Below, piece after piece: positions 43,588 through 58,689 of a DNA stretch of 64,000 bases. This stretch comes from Dictyostelium firmibasis. Its lineage: Eukaryota; Evosea; Eumycetozoa; Dictyosteliales; Dictyosteliaceae. A program made the translations under genes and the position numbers. The notes beneath the pieces are model-generated. The model saw nothing but the letters and a program-made list of their open reading frames with translations. It did no database searches and was not told where the DNA came from. The stretch spans positions 1,012,001 to 1,076,000 of the forward strand of contig CM069766.1 of the NCBI GenBank assembly GCA_036169595.1, written 5' to 3'. Within the stretch, counting starts at the first letter, position 1. Every line of letters starts with the position of its first letter.

Positions 43588-46119
43588 ATGTTAAGAAGTT
43601 CAAATAAATTAATTAAAACTGTAATTAAAAATGAATCAACATTATTAAAATGTAAAAACAATGAAAAGATTGTTAGCTATTCCTCGTCTACATCGATAAA
43701 CAGTGGCAATGGAATCTATAGTCAAATTAAAAAGATTGAAGATTTTGTTAGCAAGAAACCATCAGTTACCAAAGTTACCTCATCATCAGCCACCATTAAT
43801 TTCAATACATCAGCTAAATCCACCGGTACAGCTGTCGATTACTCAAAGAATGTAAAGATTAAAGATCATAAACAAATTGTATTGGTAAAGATTGGAGGTG
43901 GTGTCATTGAGTCCGATATTAGCTCTTTGATTGGATCATTAAACTTTTTGAAGAAAATTGGATTATTCCCAATCGTAGTTCATGGTGGTGGTCCACAATT
44001 AAATGCCGAGTTAGCTGCTGCAGGTGAAACAGCAGAATATGTTGAGGGTTTACGTGTTACTCCACCATCTGTATTGGCAATTGCTCAACGTGTTTTCCTT
44101 AGAGAGAACTTAAAGATCGTCGAAGCATTAGAGAGCAGTGGTACTAAAGCTAGACCAGTAACTCAAGGTGTTTACCAAGCTACTCCATTGGACCCAAAGC
44201 TCTATGGATTCGTTGGTAATGTTACAAAGATTCACACAGACGCATTGGCCTCTTGCATCACCAATGATTATGTACCAGTGATTAGTTCTTTAGCAATGAC
44301 ACCAGAGGGTCAAGTTTTAAATATCAATGCAGACGTTGCCGCCTTGGAGTTAGCTAAATCAATCAATCCATTGAAAATCCTTTTCATTAATACCACCGCT
44401 GGTATGAAGGATGGTGATGGCAAAGTTATGCAACACATTAAACTAGATGAACAATATGCAGAACTCATGAAACAACCATGGGTCAAGCATGGTACCAAAT
44501 TAAAATTAAAAGAGTTTAAGAGTTGTCTCGATGTATTACCACCATCGACCTCAATTACAATCACCAGTCCAGATTTATTAATGAAGGAGTTATTTGCAAA
44601 GGACGGTCATGGTACCACCGTTGAAAGGGGTGAAGTTATGCATTCTCATGAGTCACCAGCATTTGATGAGACCAAATTCTGTGCACTCATTGAAAAATCA
44701 ACTGGTACCAAAGGTGGTAGAATCAATTATCAACAATTGAAAACCGACCTTTCAAGAGGCGTAGTTAAAGCATTTGTAAATAGTCATTATACTGCTGGTA
44801 TCTTGGTTAGACCATTATCATCAGGTTCATCGGTTTCCTATGTCGACCAATTCTTTTTCTTTAATAACTCTGTTCAATCCACTGAAGATTCAGAAAGTAT
44901 TTTCAAAAAGATGTTTGAAAACTCCTCATACATTTGGAAAGAATCATCAAGCAATCAACTCAGCAATGAATGGTTCAAAAAGATTGCAACAGGTTTTGTA
45001 AGTGGTAGTTCAACCAATGTATTTTGGACCAATATTGATACTGGCAAAATTGATTCCACTGTAAAAGAATGTCTTTCACAGGGTTCAACCTATTTATCTG
45101 GTATTACAACTGCTGCCTCATCGACATATGCCTCTGATAAATTACTTCAAGATAAGAATCATAAATTTAGAGTTGGTTTAATTGGTGCAAGAGGTTTCAC
45201 TGGTGGTAATTTGGTAAGATTAATCGATGGACATCCAAACTTAGAGTTGGCAATCGCTTCATCCTCCACAAACTTTGGCAAACCAGTGACAACTGAGTTC
45301 CCACAACTTAAATCCGATTTGAAATTTGATAATGTTAAACCAGAGAATATCGACATTTTCACACGTGATCATGGTATCGATGGTTGGTTCATGGCACTTC
45401 CAGATAAAATTTCAACACCATACATCCAAACATTGGAGAACTCAAATGAATCACCAGTTTTGGTTGATCTTAGTTCAGATCATAGATTCAATGAGAAGTG
45501 GACCTATGGTCAGCCAGAAACCAACCGTGCAGCAATCAAAGAATCTAAATTAATTGCCAATCCAGGTTGTTATGCAACTGGTATGTTTTTAACATTGAAA
45601 CCATTTACCAACGATTTAGTAACACCACCATCTTGTTTCGGTATTTCCGGTTATTCTGGTGCTGGTAGTAAACCATCAGATAAGAACGATCCAGCACGTT
45701 TAAGTGATAATATCTTACCATATAAATTGGTTCAACATACTCATGAACTTGAGGTTAGTCATCAATTAGGAAGTCCAATTTATTTCATGCCACACGTAGG
45801 TCAATTCTTCCAAGGTATTACCCTTACAATCTCTATGGAGCTCAAATATCCATTGACCAAGGAACAAGTGATCGAACGTTATCAAAAATTCTATCAAAAT
45901 GAACCATTGATTAAAATCGATAAAGATGGTATTCCAGAGGTTAAATCAAACAGTGGTAAGCATACCGTTACAATTGGTGGTTTTGCTGTCAATGGTAATC
46001 ATTTGGTCGTCGTAACCACTTTGGATAATTTATTAAAAGGTGCTGCAACCCAAGCCATTCAAAATATGAACCTTTGTTTAGGTTTAGAAGAATTAGCAAG
46101 TATTAAAAATGAATTATAA
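43588..46119 (+). CDS. Bifunctional acetylglutamate kinase / N-acetyl-gamma-glutamyl-phosphate reductase
   Basis: 843 residues, one exon. This is the yeast ARG5,6-type fusion that carries out steps 2 and 3 of arginine (ornithine) synthesis. The order is: mitochondrial-type N-terminus rich in Lys, Ser and Asn (1-80); amino-acid-kinase domain (about 95-330) with VLVKIGGGV (Lys101) and VVHGGGPQLNAEL; a GNAT-like DUF619 region (about 345-510) as in fungal arginine-regulated kinases; and the reductase (about 524-843) with the NADP loop GLIGARGFTGGNLVRL and the catalytic Cys661 in ANPGCYATGM. In yeast the precursor is cleaved in mitochondria into two enzymes; the linker near residue 510-523 could serve the same purpose here. 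Arginine feedback through the GNAT-like region is known in fungi and is inferred here. Confidence 0.96.
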   Translation: MLRSSNKLIKTVIKNESTLLKCKNNEKIVSYSSSTSINSGNGIYSQIKKIEDFVSKKPSVTKVTSSSATINFNTSAKSTGTAVDYSKNVKIKDHKQIVLVKIGGGVIESDISSLIGSLNFLKKIGLFPIVVHGGGPQLNAELAAAGETAEYVEGLRVTPPSVLAIAQRVFLRENLKIVEALESSGTKARPVTQGVYQATPLDPKLYGFVGNVTKIHTDALASCITNDYVPVISSLAMTPEGQVLNINADVAALELAKSINPLKILFINTTAGMKDGDGKVMQHIKLDEQYAELMKQPWVKHGTKLKLKEFKSCLDVLPPSTSITITSPDLLMKELFAKDGHGTTVERGEVMHSHESPAFDETKFCALIEKSTGTKGGRINYQQLKTDLSRGVVKAFVNSHYTAGILVRPLSSGSSVSYVDQFFFFNNSVQSTEDSESIFKKMFENSSYIWKESSSNQLSNEWFKKIATGFVSGSSTNVFWTNIDTGKIDSTVKECLSQGSTYLSGITTAASSTYASDKLLQDKNHKFRVGLIGARGFTGGNLVRLIDGHPNLELAIASSSTNFGKPVTTEFPQLKSDLKFDNVKPENIDIFTRDHGIDGWFMALPDKISTPYIQTLENSNESPVLVDLSSDHRFNEKWTYGQPETNRAAIKESKLIANPGCYATGMFLTLKPFTNDLVTPPSCFGISGYSGAGSKPSDKNDPARLSDNILPYKLVQHTHELEVSHQLGSPIYFMPHVGQFFQGITLTISMELKYPLTKEQVIERYQKFYQNEPLIKIDKDGIPEVKSNSGKHTVTIGGFAVNGNHLVVVTTLDNLLKGAATQAIQNMNLCLGLEELASIKNEL

Positions 46120-46378
46120 ATTCTTTTATTAAAAATTTAAAATTGTATCAAAAAATAAAAAATAAAAAAAAAATAAAAAAAGATAAAAACATATAATATA
46201 AAGAATTCTTGAATTTTTCTTTAATTTTGATTTGTTCACACAAATAAAAAAAAAAAGTTGAAAAATAGATGAAAAAAAATGAATTGTTTCGTTTTTTTAT
46301 TTTTTTTTTTTATTTTTTTATTTTTTTATTTTTTTTTTTAGAATTAAATAAAAACTTTGGACACAAAAAAATAAAAAA

Positions 46379-47243
46379 ATGTCAACAGCAGATGCAACAG
46401 GTGGATTAACAGAAGAAGAGGAAAATATTCTTTGGGAAAGAAGCGTAGAGACATGGAAAATACAAAAAGAAGAAAGAAATAAATCTAATCAAGAGTTAAT
46501 TGATAGGGGAGAAAAACCAATTGATTATGATAATGATTGGAAAGATTTACCAATTTTCATGCAAGAATTACCAGAGGAACCATCATCAAATCACTATTTG
46601 GCAGCATTTCAATCACTTTCAAATGAATGTACACCAGAAGAAAGAGCTGAAACTTTCAAGAGTTTAGGTAATGATTACTTCAAAGAAGGTAAATCACGTT
46701 ATAATGATGCCTTATACTATTATAATAAAGCATTATCAGTCAAATGTAACGATATGAAAAAGAATTCAATCTATTTATCAAATAGAGCAGCTGTAAATAT
46801 GGAATTGGGTAATTATGGTTTGGTTATTAAAGATTGTACAATCTCCATAGAATTCAATCCATTGAATATGAAAGCATATAATCGTATGGCAAGAGCGCAA
46901 TTGCAACTAGGTAAATATCAAGATTCAATTAAAACTTGTGATAATGGTCTATCAAATGAACCAGAGAATAAAGATTTACTCACAATCAAAGAGAATGCCA
47001 ATAAAAAATTACAAGATATTCAAAGACGTGAACAAGAGAAAATCGATAAAGAGAATACATTAAAACAACAACAACTCCAATTGGCTACAAAACTTTATGA
47101 AAAAAATCAATATAAACTTGGTCATCAAATATTTGATATGTCACAATATACTTATCAATCTGATAGAAAAATTACAATTGATCAAAATAATGAAATTCAT
47201 TTTCCAGTCGTATTTTTATATCCTGAATTTGGCAAAAGGTAAG

Positions 47244-47274
<31 letters not shown>

Positions 47275-47664
47275 AATCATTTGAATTAATTTTTGTTTTT
47301 CTAAAAATTTATTTATTTATATATTATTAGTGATTTTATTATGGACTTTCAAGAAGATCATACATTTGGAGATCATTTACAAATGATGTTCCCACCAGAG
47401 AACCCAGAATTTGCACCATGGGATACAAAGAAGGAATATACAATGGATCGTATTGAAGTTTATTTTGAAACCAATTGGACTAAACCAATTTTAGCTGATA
47501 TAAAGATTAAAGAAATTGAAAAAAAATGGATTAGAGTTAAACATACAACTGATATTGCAAAAGTAATTTCACACCCAACTTATATTATACCTGAAATTCC
47601 ATTATTTTATATAGTTTCAAGAGGTAATTTATTCTACAAAAAGTTTTTAGAAAATAAATTATAA
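46379..47664 (+). CDS. TTC4/Cns1-like TPR co-chaperone
   Basis: Exons 46379-47238 and 47331-47664 (intron GTAAGA...TTATTAG) give 397 residues. After an N-terminal helix with DWKDLPIFMQELPE, about 120 residues form a three-TPR clamp (AETFKSLGNDYFKEGKSRYN, SNRAAVNMELGNY, AYNRMARAQLQLGKY), which in Cns1/TTC4 binds the EEVD tails of Hsp90 and Hsp70. A Lys/Gln helix follows, then the C-terminal wheel-like domain with the family marks FPVVFLYPEFGKSDFI, HLQMMFPPENPEFAPWD and MDRIEVYFETNW. It converges with the DNAJC3-like gene, leaving 129 bases between stop codons. Confidence 0.92.
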
Positions 47665-47793
47665 AAATATGAAATATATTAAAAAAAAAGATTATGTTCA
47701 AACGATTTTGTGTTTTTTTTTTTTTTTTTTTTGGATCAATATTTTATATATGTTTTTTTTTTTATTGTTTCTGTAATTATTTTTAAAATTAAA

Positions 47794-49548
<1,755 letters not shown>

Positions 49549-49599
49549 CGCTATATATACATTTAGAAGTTTATCTTCAAGAGTAAATAAATGTAACAC

Positions 49600-49630
<31 letters not shown>

Positions 49631-49648
49631 TTCAAAATTTTTTTTTTT

Positions 49649-49689
<41 letters not shown>

Positions 49690-49999
49690 ATGCGCTGTCT
49701 TGTTTGTTTTGTTTTTTATATTTTATTCCCAAAATAAATATTTATTTTTGGTGACTCATAAAAGATAAAAAAAAGTTTACTTGAAATATTAATTTTATTT
49801 TTTTTAAAAAGAATATTTTAATATTTCAAAGGGAAATTAAAGTTTTGAATTATGTTTATTTTTTTTATTTTTATTTTTGGAAATTTCCATAGTATAGTTC
49901 TTAAATAAACCATAGTTATTATTTTTATTTTATTTTTTTTTTTATTTTTTTTTTATTTTATTTTATTTTATTTTTATTTTTTATATTTAAAATATTAAA
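49549..49999. other. Intergenic between bkdA 3' end and DNAJC3-like 5' end
   Basis: T-runs at 49602-49626 and 49649-49688, a mixed patch GATGCGCTGTCTTGTTTG at 49689-49706 in the DNAJC3-like promoter, and an ATTTT repeat near 49950. No gene. Confidence 0.55.
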
Positions 50000-51084
50000 T
50001 TAATCTTTTAAAATTAATTTTGAATCAGCAAATTGATTTAATGGATATTCATCTGGATATAGTTTCAAATGTTCGATTAATTCTTTTTGTTGTTCGATGA
50101 GAGCTGGGGTTGGTTTATCATAAACATCAGTAAAGATTTCATTGATTGATGGTTTGTATTGTTTTTCGGCGTTAACTAAGGATTCACGAACGCTGGTACG
50201 AGCGCTTGCGATAGTTTCCTTCTCTTGAGCATCACTCCACCAACCTTTGTGATTCATATAATTTCTTAAACGACTGATTGGATTCTTACCTTCCTTCCAA
50301 GCGTTAATTTCCTCAACGGTACGATAACGAGATGAATCATCAGAGGTAGAATGATGACCAACACGATAGGTCATAGCTTCGATGAGAACTGGACGCTGTT
50401 CTTCGACGGCGATTTTACGTGCTAATTTTGTTACATTGTAGACTGCCCAAATATCATTACCATCGACTCTGATAGTTTTCATACCATAGCCATTTGGACC
50501 ACGACCAGCAATACCATCACCTTTGTATTGCTCTTTTGAAGGTGTTGAAATTGCCCATTTATTGTTACGACAGAAGAAGATGGTTGGTGTTGATAATGCT
50601 GCTGCAAAATTCATAGCTGCATGGAAATCACCTTCACTTGCAGCACCCTCACCAAAGTAAACGATAGTACAATTATTTTCGCCTGCTAATTTTTGAGCGT
50701 ATGAACTACCTACTGCTTGTGGTAATTGAGTGGTCAATGGTGATGAAATGGTTTGAAGATTAATCTTTCTAGAACCGAAATGCATTGGCATTTGTCTACC
50801 TTTACCCAAATCATGTTCATTGGTACAACATTGATTAATGATATCATTAATAGTGAATCCTCTCCACATGAATACACCTGTTTCTCTGTATTGTGCAAAA
50901 ATTGTATCACTCATCTCCAATGCTGCTGCTGATCCAATATGAATTGCTTCCTCTCCAAATGATGTCATATAAAATGAAATTCTACCTTGTCTTTGTACAT
51001 CATAAAGAATAGAATCCATAACATTTAATGTTAACATTGTTGTATACATTTTAATAACTTCTTCTTTAGTAAACTATAATATTG

Positions 51085-51116
<32 letters not shown>

Positions 51117-51382
51117 TTTTTTTTTTTTTTATAATTAATAAAAACAACCAAATAACCAAAACCAATAACCAACAACTTACATTTGGGTCTTGTTCAGGTT
51201 TTGAAACAACACCTTCTTGATTCATAATAGTATAACATGGTATATAGTGTTTAAGTTCTTGAACTTCTAAATTGTTTGTGTATTCAAATTTATCCTTTTC
51301 TTCCAATTCTTGTTTTTTACTAGAAAAACTCTGTTATTCCCAATTCATAACCAAACATTTATAAAAAACCAAAAACAAAATA

Positions 51383-51462
<80 letters not shown>

Positions 51463-51714
51463 TAGTAATAATATAACATAATAATAATATAGTAATTTAA
51501 TTTCTTTTATTTTAGAATTTTGAAATAATTTGTAACTTTATATTTTAACATTATATTATTTTTTTTATTAAACTATATAATACAATAGTTATTAACATAC
51601 TCTAATAATTGATGGTGATGATTTATTACAATTGTTTAATGAATTTGTTAAAGCTCTTTTTAACTCATTATTTCTACCTAATCTTGTTAAAACTCTAGAA
51701 GCTTGGCTTATCAT
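50000..51714 (-). CDS. bkdA: Branched-chain 2-oxoacid dehydrogenase E1 alpha subunit, mitochondrial
   Basis: Exons 51601-51714, 51181-51330 and 50000-51073 give 445 residues; both introns are phase 0. The N-terminus MISQASRVLTRLGRNNELKR is a basic mitochondrial presequence. E1 alpha marks include RQGRISFYMTSFGEEAIHIG, the thiamine-diphosphate stretch around IVYFGEGAASEGDFHAAMNF, and the phosphorylation loop YRVGHHSTSDDSSRYR, whose serines are targets of BCKD kinase in animals. It works with the E1 beta subunit, E2 and E3 to oxidise the keto acids of Leu, Ile and Val. Intron 1 carries a TAA microsatellite. The symbol is from memory of the Dictyostelium annotation. Confidence 0.96.
51382..51465. 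repeat. (TAA)n microsatellite in bkdA intron 1
   Basis: About 27 AAT/TAA units plus degenerate ATAATATAGTAAT copies after it, within intron 51331-51600. Confidence 0.93.
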
Positions 51715-52024
51715 TGTAATATATGTAGTTTTTATTGAAAAAAAAAGATAAAGAAATGAAAAAAAAAAAAAAAAAAAACAATATACTCGCGTGATTCTAA
51801 AATATGAAATTTCAAAAAAAAAAAAAAAAAATAAAAAAAATAAAAAAATAAAAAAAAAAAATTAAAAAAAAATGATAATTTTTTCTAAACAAAAAGACGA
51901 GCACAAATATCAAAAAGGTACACCTTTCCAAAACATTAATTTAATGTTGGTGTTTTTTTATTTGTTTTATTTTTTATAATGGAGAAAAAAAAAAAAATAA
52001 CACTTTTTCAAATTTAAAAAAAAA

Positions 52025-52055
<31 letters not shown>

Positions 52056-52313
52056 GTACACCTTTTTAAAATTTTTTATTTTAAAATTAAAAATTATTTA
52101 ATGCCAAAGTGTTGACAAATAGTGTGGTTTTTTTTTTTTCCCCTCTTGCAGATCAATTATTCGTGGTTATTATTATTGTTATTTGTCAATTATTATTACT
52201 ATTGCTATTGCTATGTTAATTATTGTATTCTGTTTTTTAATTGATTTTTTTATTTCCCTCGGGCAATTGTCCGGACTTTTTGTTTATTAGTTTTTTTTAT
52301 TTTATTTATTTAT
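51715..52313. other. 0.6-kb intergenic upstream of bkdA
   Basis: Lies between the bkdA start and the 3' end of the Bora-like gene, both minus strand. It holds two exact copies of GGTACACCTTT (51917-51927 and 52055-52065) and a GC-richer patch CCCTCGGGCAATTGTCCGGAC at 52255-52275. No frame is supported. Confidence 0.55.
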
Positions 52314-54128
<1,815 letters not shown>

Positions 54129-54842
54129 TTTTTTTTTTTTTTAATGTATATGTGTATATTTTTTTTTTTTAAAAAAAAATTTCTAAATTAATTAATTCAT
54201 TAATAATTATTTATTTAATTTTAATTTTAATTTTTGTTATTATATTTAATTATTTTATTTGTTTTTTTAATTTAAATTTGATTTTATAAAAATAATGATA
54301 ATATTTATTTTAACAATTTTTTTTTTTTTATCTTACTGACAGAAAAAAAAAAAAAAAAAAAAATTATTTATCCTTTTATTTTTTAAATTTTTTCGCATTA
54401 AAAAAAAAAAAAGCGCAACTTTTTTGAATTTGGTACCTTTTTTAAAAATTAATCAGATTTTTTTTTTTAATTTAATTTTTCAGTTAAAAAAAAAAGTTTT
54501 ACCTCTTTTATACATTTCTTTATTAAGAATATAAACAAATTTAATAAAATAAATTTTAAAATGATACCGTTAAATTTTATTTTCAGTTTTTAATTATAAA
54601 TTTTTTTTGTTTTTTTTTTAATTTTTTACTTTCATAAGTAAAAAAAATCAAATAATATTTTTTATTATTGTGGACGTATATATAAAATAAAAAATAATAC
54701 TAAATTTGTGTCAAACTATTTTTTAATTATTGCAATAAAATTTCCAAAAAAAAAAAAAAAAAAAAAAAAAAAGAAAAATAAAAAATAGGTTTTTTCGATT
54801 TTTTTTTTTATTTTTTATTTTTTCTTCTTCCCAAAAAAAAAA
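54129..54842. other. 0.7-kb divergent intergenic region
   Basis: 5' regions of the Bora-like gene (minus) and the unknown gene at 54843 (plus). Homopolymers with a mixed patch TGTGGACGTATATATAAAAT at 54669-54688 that includes a TATA-like string. No gene. Confidence 0.55.
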
Positions 54843-55895
54843 ATGACAGATATTGATATCAATTACAGTATTAGTAACAATAATTATAATGACAAAGAAA
54901 GTATTAGAAATGAAGAAGAGTATGATATTGGTATAAAGTTATTTAAAACATCAAATAAACCTATTACATGTACAGCGTTTTTGCGCGATGTAAAGAATGA
55001 AGAAACAATGAAATCGGCAACAGAGAATAGACGTAAATATTTAAATAATGAATTAACACATAATGATAAAAAAAGAAAAAGGTCAAATTTCATAACAATG
55101 GTAATGGAGGATAAAAGTAATAAAGACAATAACAACTCGATAAAACAAATGCTTGAAAGTGAAAGAAAAGAAAGATTAGAACAATTAAAGCAATCAGTAA
55201 TGTCATATCATGATATAGTTTCTACCCAATGGAAATATGGCGATAAGAAAGGTCAAATCATTTATCAATCACCAAATACAGAGTTCATTGACAAACCATC
55301 TTCAACTATTGCAACAACTCAATATGATTATATAGATATTCATTTATCAAAACCAATATTCGATCAAATTTATGATATTGAAAAAGGTTTATATATTAAT
55401 GATGATCATGACGATGATAATAATATTTTGTTAAAAAATGATGGAAATGAATCAATTAACAATAGGATTGAAGAAATTGAAAATAATGATAGTTATGAAA
55501 ATGTAAATAGTGAAAAAGAAAATGAAAATGAAATTGAAAAAGAAATTGAAAAAGAAATTGAAAAAGAAAAAGAAAAAGAAAAAGAAAAAAGTCAAATATT
55601 GAATGAGGATAATAGTGAAGAAAAGGTTTATTTATTTCCTTATTATCCAAGCGCAAAAGTGTATAATATAATTGATGATAATGAGAATGATGTTAAACCA
55701 TTTTCAAAATTCAACCATAAATATAAGTATCATAATACAAATGTTATATTTTATAATATATTTAAAGACTCTTATGAAGCTGGCACAAACGACACTATCA
55801 AGGATAAAAATGCTTCAATTGTAACACCACCACAAGAAATTAAAGAATTATCGAATAAAAAAAAGAAGAAGAAAAAATTCTTTAAAAGGGGTTAA
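54843..55895 (+). CDS. Unknown charged protein, possibly with further 3' exons
   Basis: The open frame gives 350 residues. The first 100 residues contain basic segments (DKKRKRSNF); a helix ESERKERLEQLKQSV follows; the middle has NENEIEKEIEKE repeats and polyacidic stretches; the end is Lys-rich (NKKKKKKKKFFKRG). No signal peptide or membrane segment is seen; nuclear localisation is plausible. Downstream, a GTAAGT donor at 55970 preceded by GAAGAGGTTGAAAC, and an exon-like segment after a TTTTTTCAG acceptor at 56080, suggest the transcript may continue rather than stop at 55895. I could not fix the joining splice, so only the clear exon is annotated. Family not recognised. Confidence 0.65.
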   Translation: MTDIDINYSISNNNYNDKESIRNEEEYDIGIKLFKTSNKPITCTAFLRDVKNEETMKSATENRRKYLNNELTHNDKKRKRSNFITMVMEDKSNKDNNNSIKQMLESERKERLEQLKQSVMSYHDIVSTQWKYGDKKGQIIYQSPNTEFIDKPSSTIATTQYDYIDIHLSKPIFDQIYDIEKGLYINDDHDDDNNILLKNDGNESINNRIEEIENNDSYENVNSEKENENEIEKEIEKEIEKEKEKEKEKSQILNEDNSEEKVYLFPYYPSAKVYNIIDDNENDVKPFSKFNHKYKYHNTNVIFYNIFKDSYEAGTNDTIKDKNASIVTPPQEIKELSNKKKKKKKFFKRG

Positions 55896-56080
55896 TACAT
55901 ATTTCTCAAAATAATTACTCTTTTTTTTTTTTTTTTTTTAATACAATCGAGACAAGAAGAGGTTGAAACGTAAGTTTTTTTTTTTTATTTTAATGAAATA
56001 CATGAATTGATAATTTTTATATTTGCAAGTCATTTTTTTCGAACATTTCCTAATTCAAATTTATTATTTTTTTTTTTCAG

Positions 56081-56231
56081 AAACCCACGAAATTATTTGA
56101 AAATCAAAAGTAGGCCAAAAAAACCCAACCCAAAGTTTAATCTAGATTTTAAAGAGTTGATTAAAGATTTTATATATTCCAAGAATAACATCGGCATCCG
56201 TATTTTTCTTTTTTTTTTATTGTTTTTTTAA
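56081..56231 (+). other. Candidate 3' exon after a strong splice acceptor
   Basis: Follows a polypyrimidine tract and CAG at 56078-56080. One frame is open for 50 codons and is well behaved (NPRNYLKIKSRPKKPNPKF, then NLDFKELIKDFIYSK) before ending in a Phe-rich stop region. It is probably the last exon of the gene starting at 54843, or part of a separate small gene. The whole gap 55896-56295 has no other candidate. Confidence 0.4.
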
Positions 56232-56295
56232 TGGTAGGCCAAAAAAAATATTTAAATGAATTTTTTTTTCTTTTTTGATACATTTAAATTGAAAA

Positions 56296-56694
56296 ATGTT
56301 ATTCAGCAAATCATTATTACTCTTAATATCATTCATTTTTGCAATTTTTGCAATTAGTGGCGCTACTTATACAGATTTTAAAGTTTCAGGTTCCAATTGT
56401 GATCCAAATAAAATAATTAAAGGAGAGAATGGAACATGCCAAAAAGTATGTAACCTCTATGGTAAACTATTTACCACTCAAAAGGATAGTACATTCAACA
56501 TCCAATTGTTTGCAGATGACAGTTGTAAATCACAAATAATAAGCCGAGAAGTAACTTGTTTACCACATAATAAACCATTGGACCCAATAAACGGCTATAC
56601 TATTACATGTATTGAACCAGAATCAAATTCAAGTTCAACAATTATTGCCTCTATGTTCTTAGCTACTTTAGGTGTTTTACTTTTATTGTTATAA
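56296..56694 (+). CDS. Ponticulin-like GPI-anchored protein
   Basis: 132 residues, single exon. A signal peptide (LLLLISFIFAIFAISGA) precedes a short domain with six cysteines and an N-glycosylation site (ENGTC). The C-terminus is SNSSSTIIASMFLATLGVLLLLL: a small-residue omega site and a hydrophobic tail, a standard GPI signal. Size, the six-Cys pattern and the motif GTCQKVCNLYGKLF fit the Dictyostelium ponticulin-like family; ponticulin itself links actin to the plasma membrane. Assignment is from general resemblance and memory, so it could also be another small GPI protein. Confidence 0.6.
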   Translation: MLFSKSLLLLISFIFAIFAISGATYTDFKVSGSNCDPNKIIKGENGTCQKVCNLYGKLFTTQKDSTFNIQLFADDSCKSQIISREVTCLPHNKPLDPINGYTITCIEPESNSSSTIIASMFLATLGVLLLLL

Positions 56695-56747
56695 ATTAAA
56701 GAAAATAAAAAATAAAAATAAAAAAATAAAAAAATTTAAAAGATCAT

Positions 56748-58216
<1,469 letters not shown>

Positions 58217-58303
58217 TTATTTTATAAATTATTTTTAGTTTTATTATATTTTTTATTAAAATAAAAAAAAATCATAATAATTATTATTATTATTTTTGGT
58301 GTT

Positions 58304-58337
<34 letters not shown>

Positions 58338-58509
58338 TGTAATTTAAATATTATTATAATAATTTTTAATCAAATAAATTAACCCACACAAAATACTTTT
58401 TTTTTTTTTTTTTTTTTTTAATTGTATTTATATTTGTTTTTATTTTTATTTTTTTTTTTTTTTTTTTTTTTTTTTGTGTATATTTTTTAATATTTTTTAT
58501 TTTTTTCTG

Positions 58510-58541
<32 letters not shown>

Positions 58542-58650
58542 ATTCTAATTTTAATTATTGTTATTTTAAATAAATAAATAAAAATTGTATTTTTTTTTTA
58601 AAATTTAAGTGAAAACTGCGTTCAATGATATCTGTTTTTTTTAAATATTT

Positions 58651-58686
<36 letters not shown>

Positions 58687-58689
58687 TAT
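58217..58689. other. Intergenic between two minus-strand F-box-like genes
   Basis: Runs of T at 58399-58419, 58450-58475, 58510-58535 and 58653-58683 and one A-run. No gene. Confidence 0.6.
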
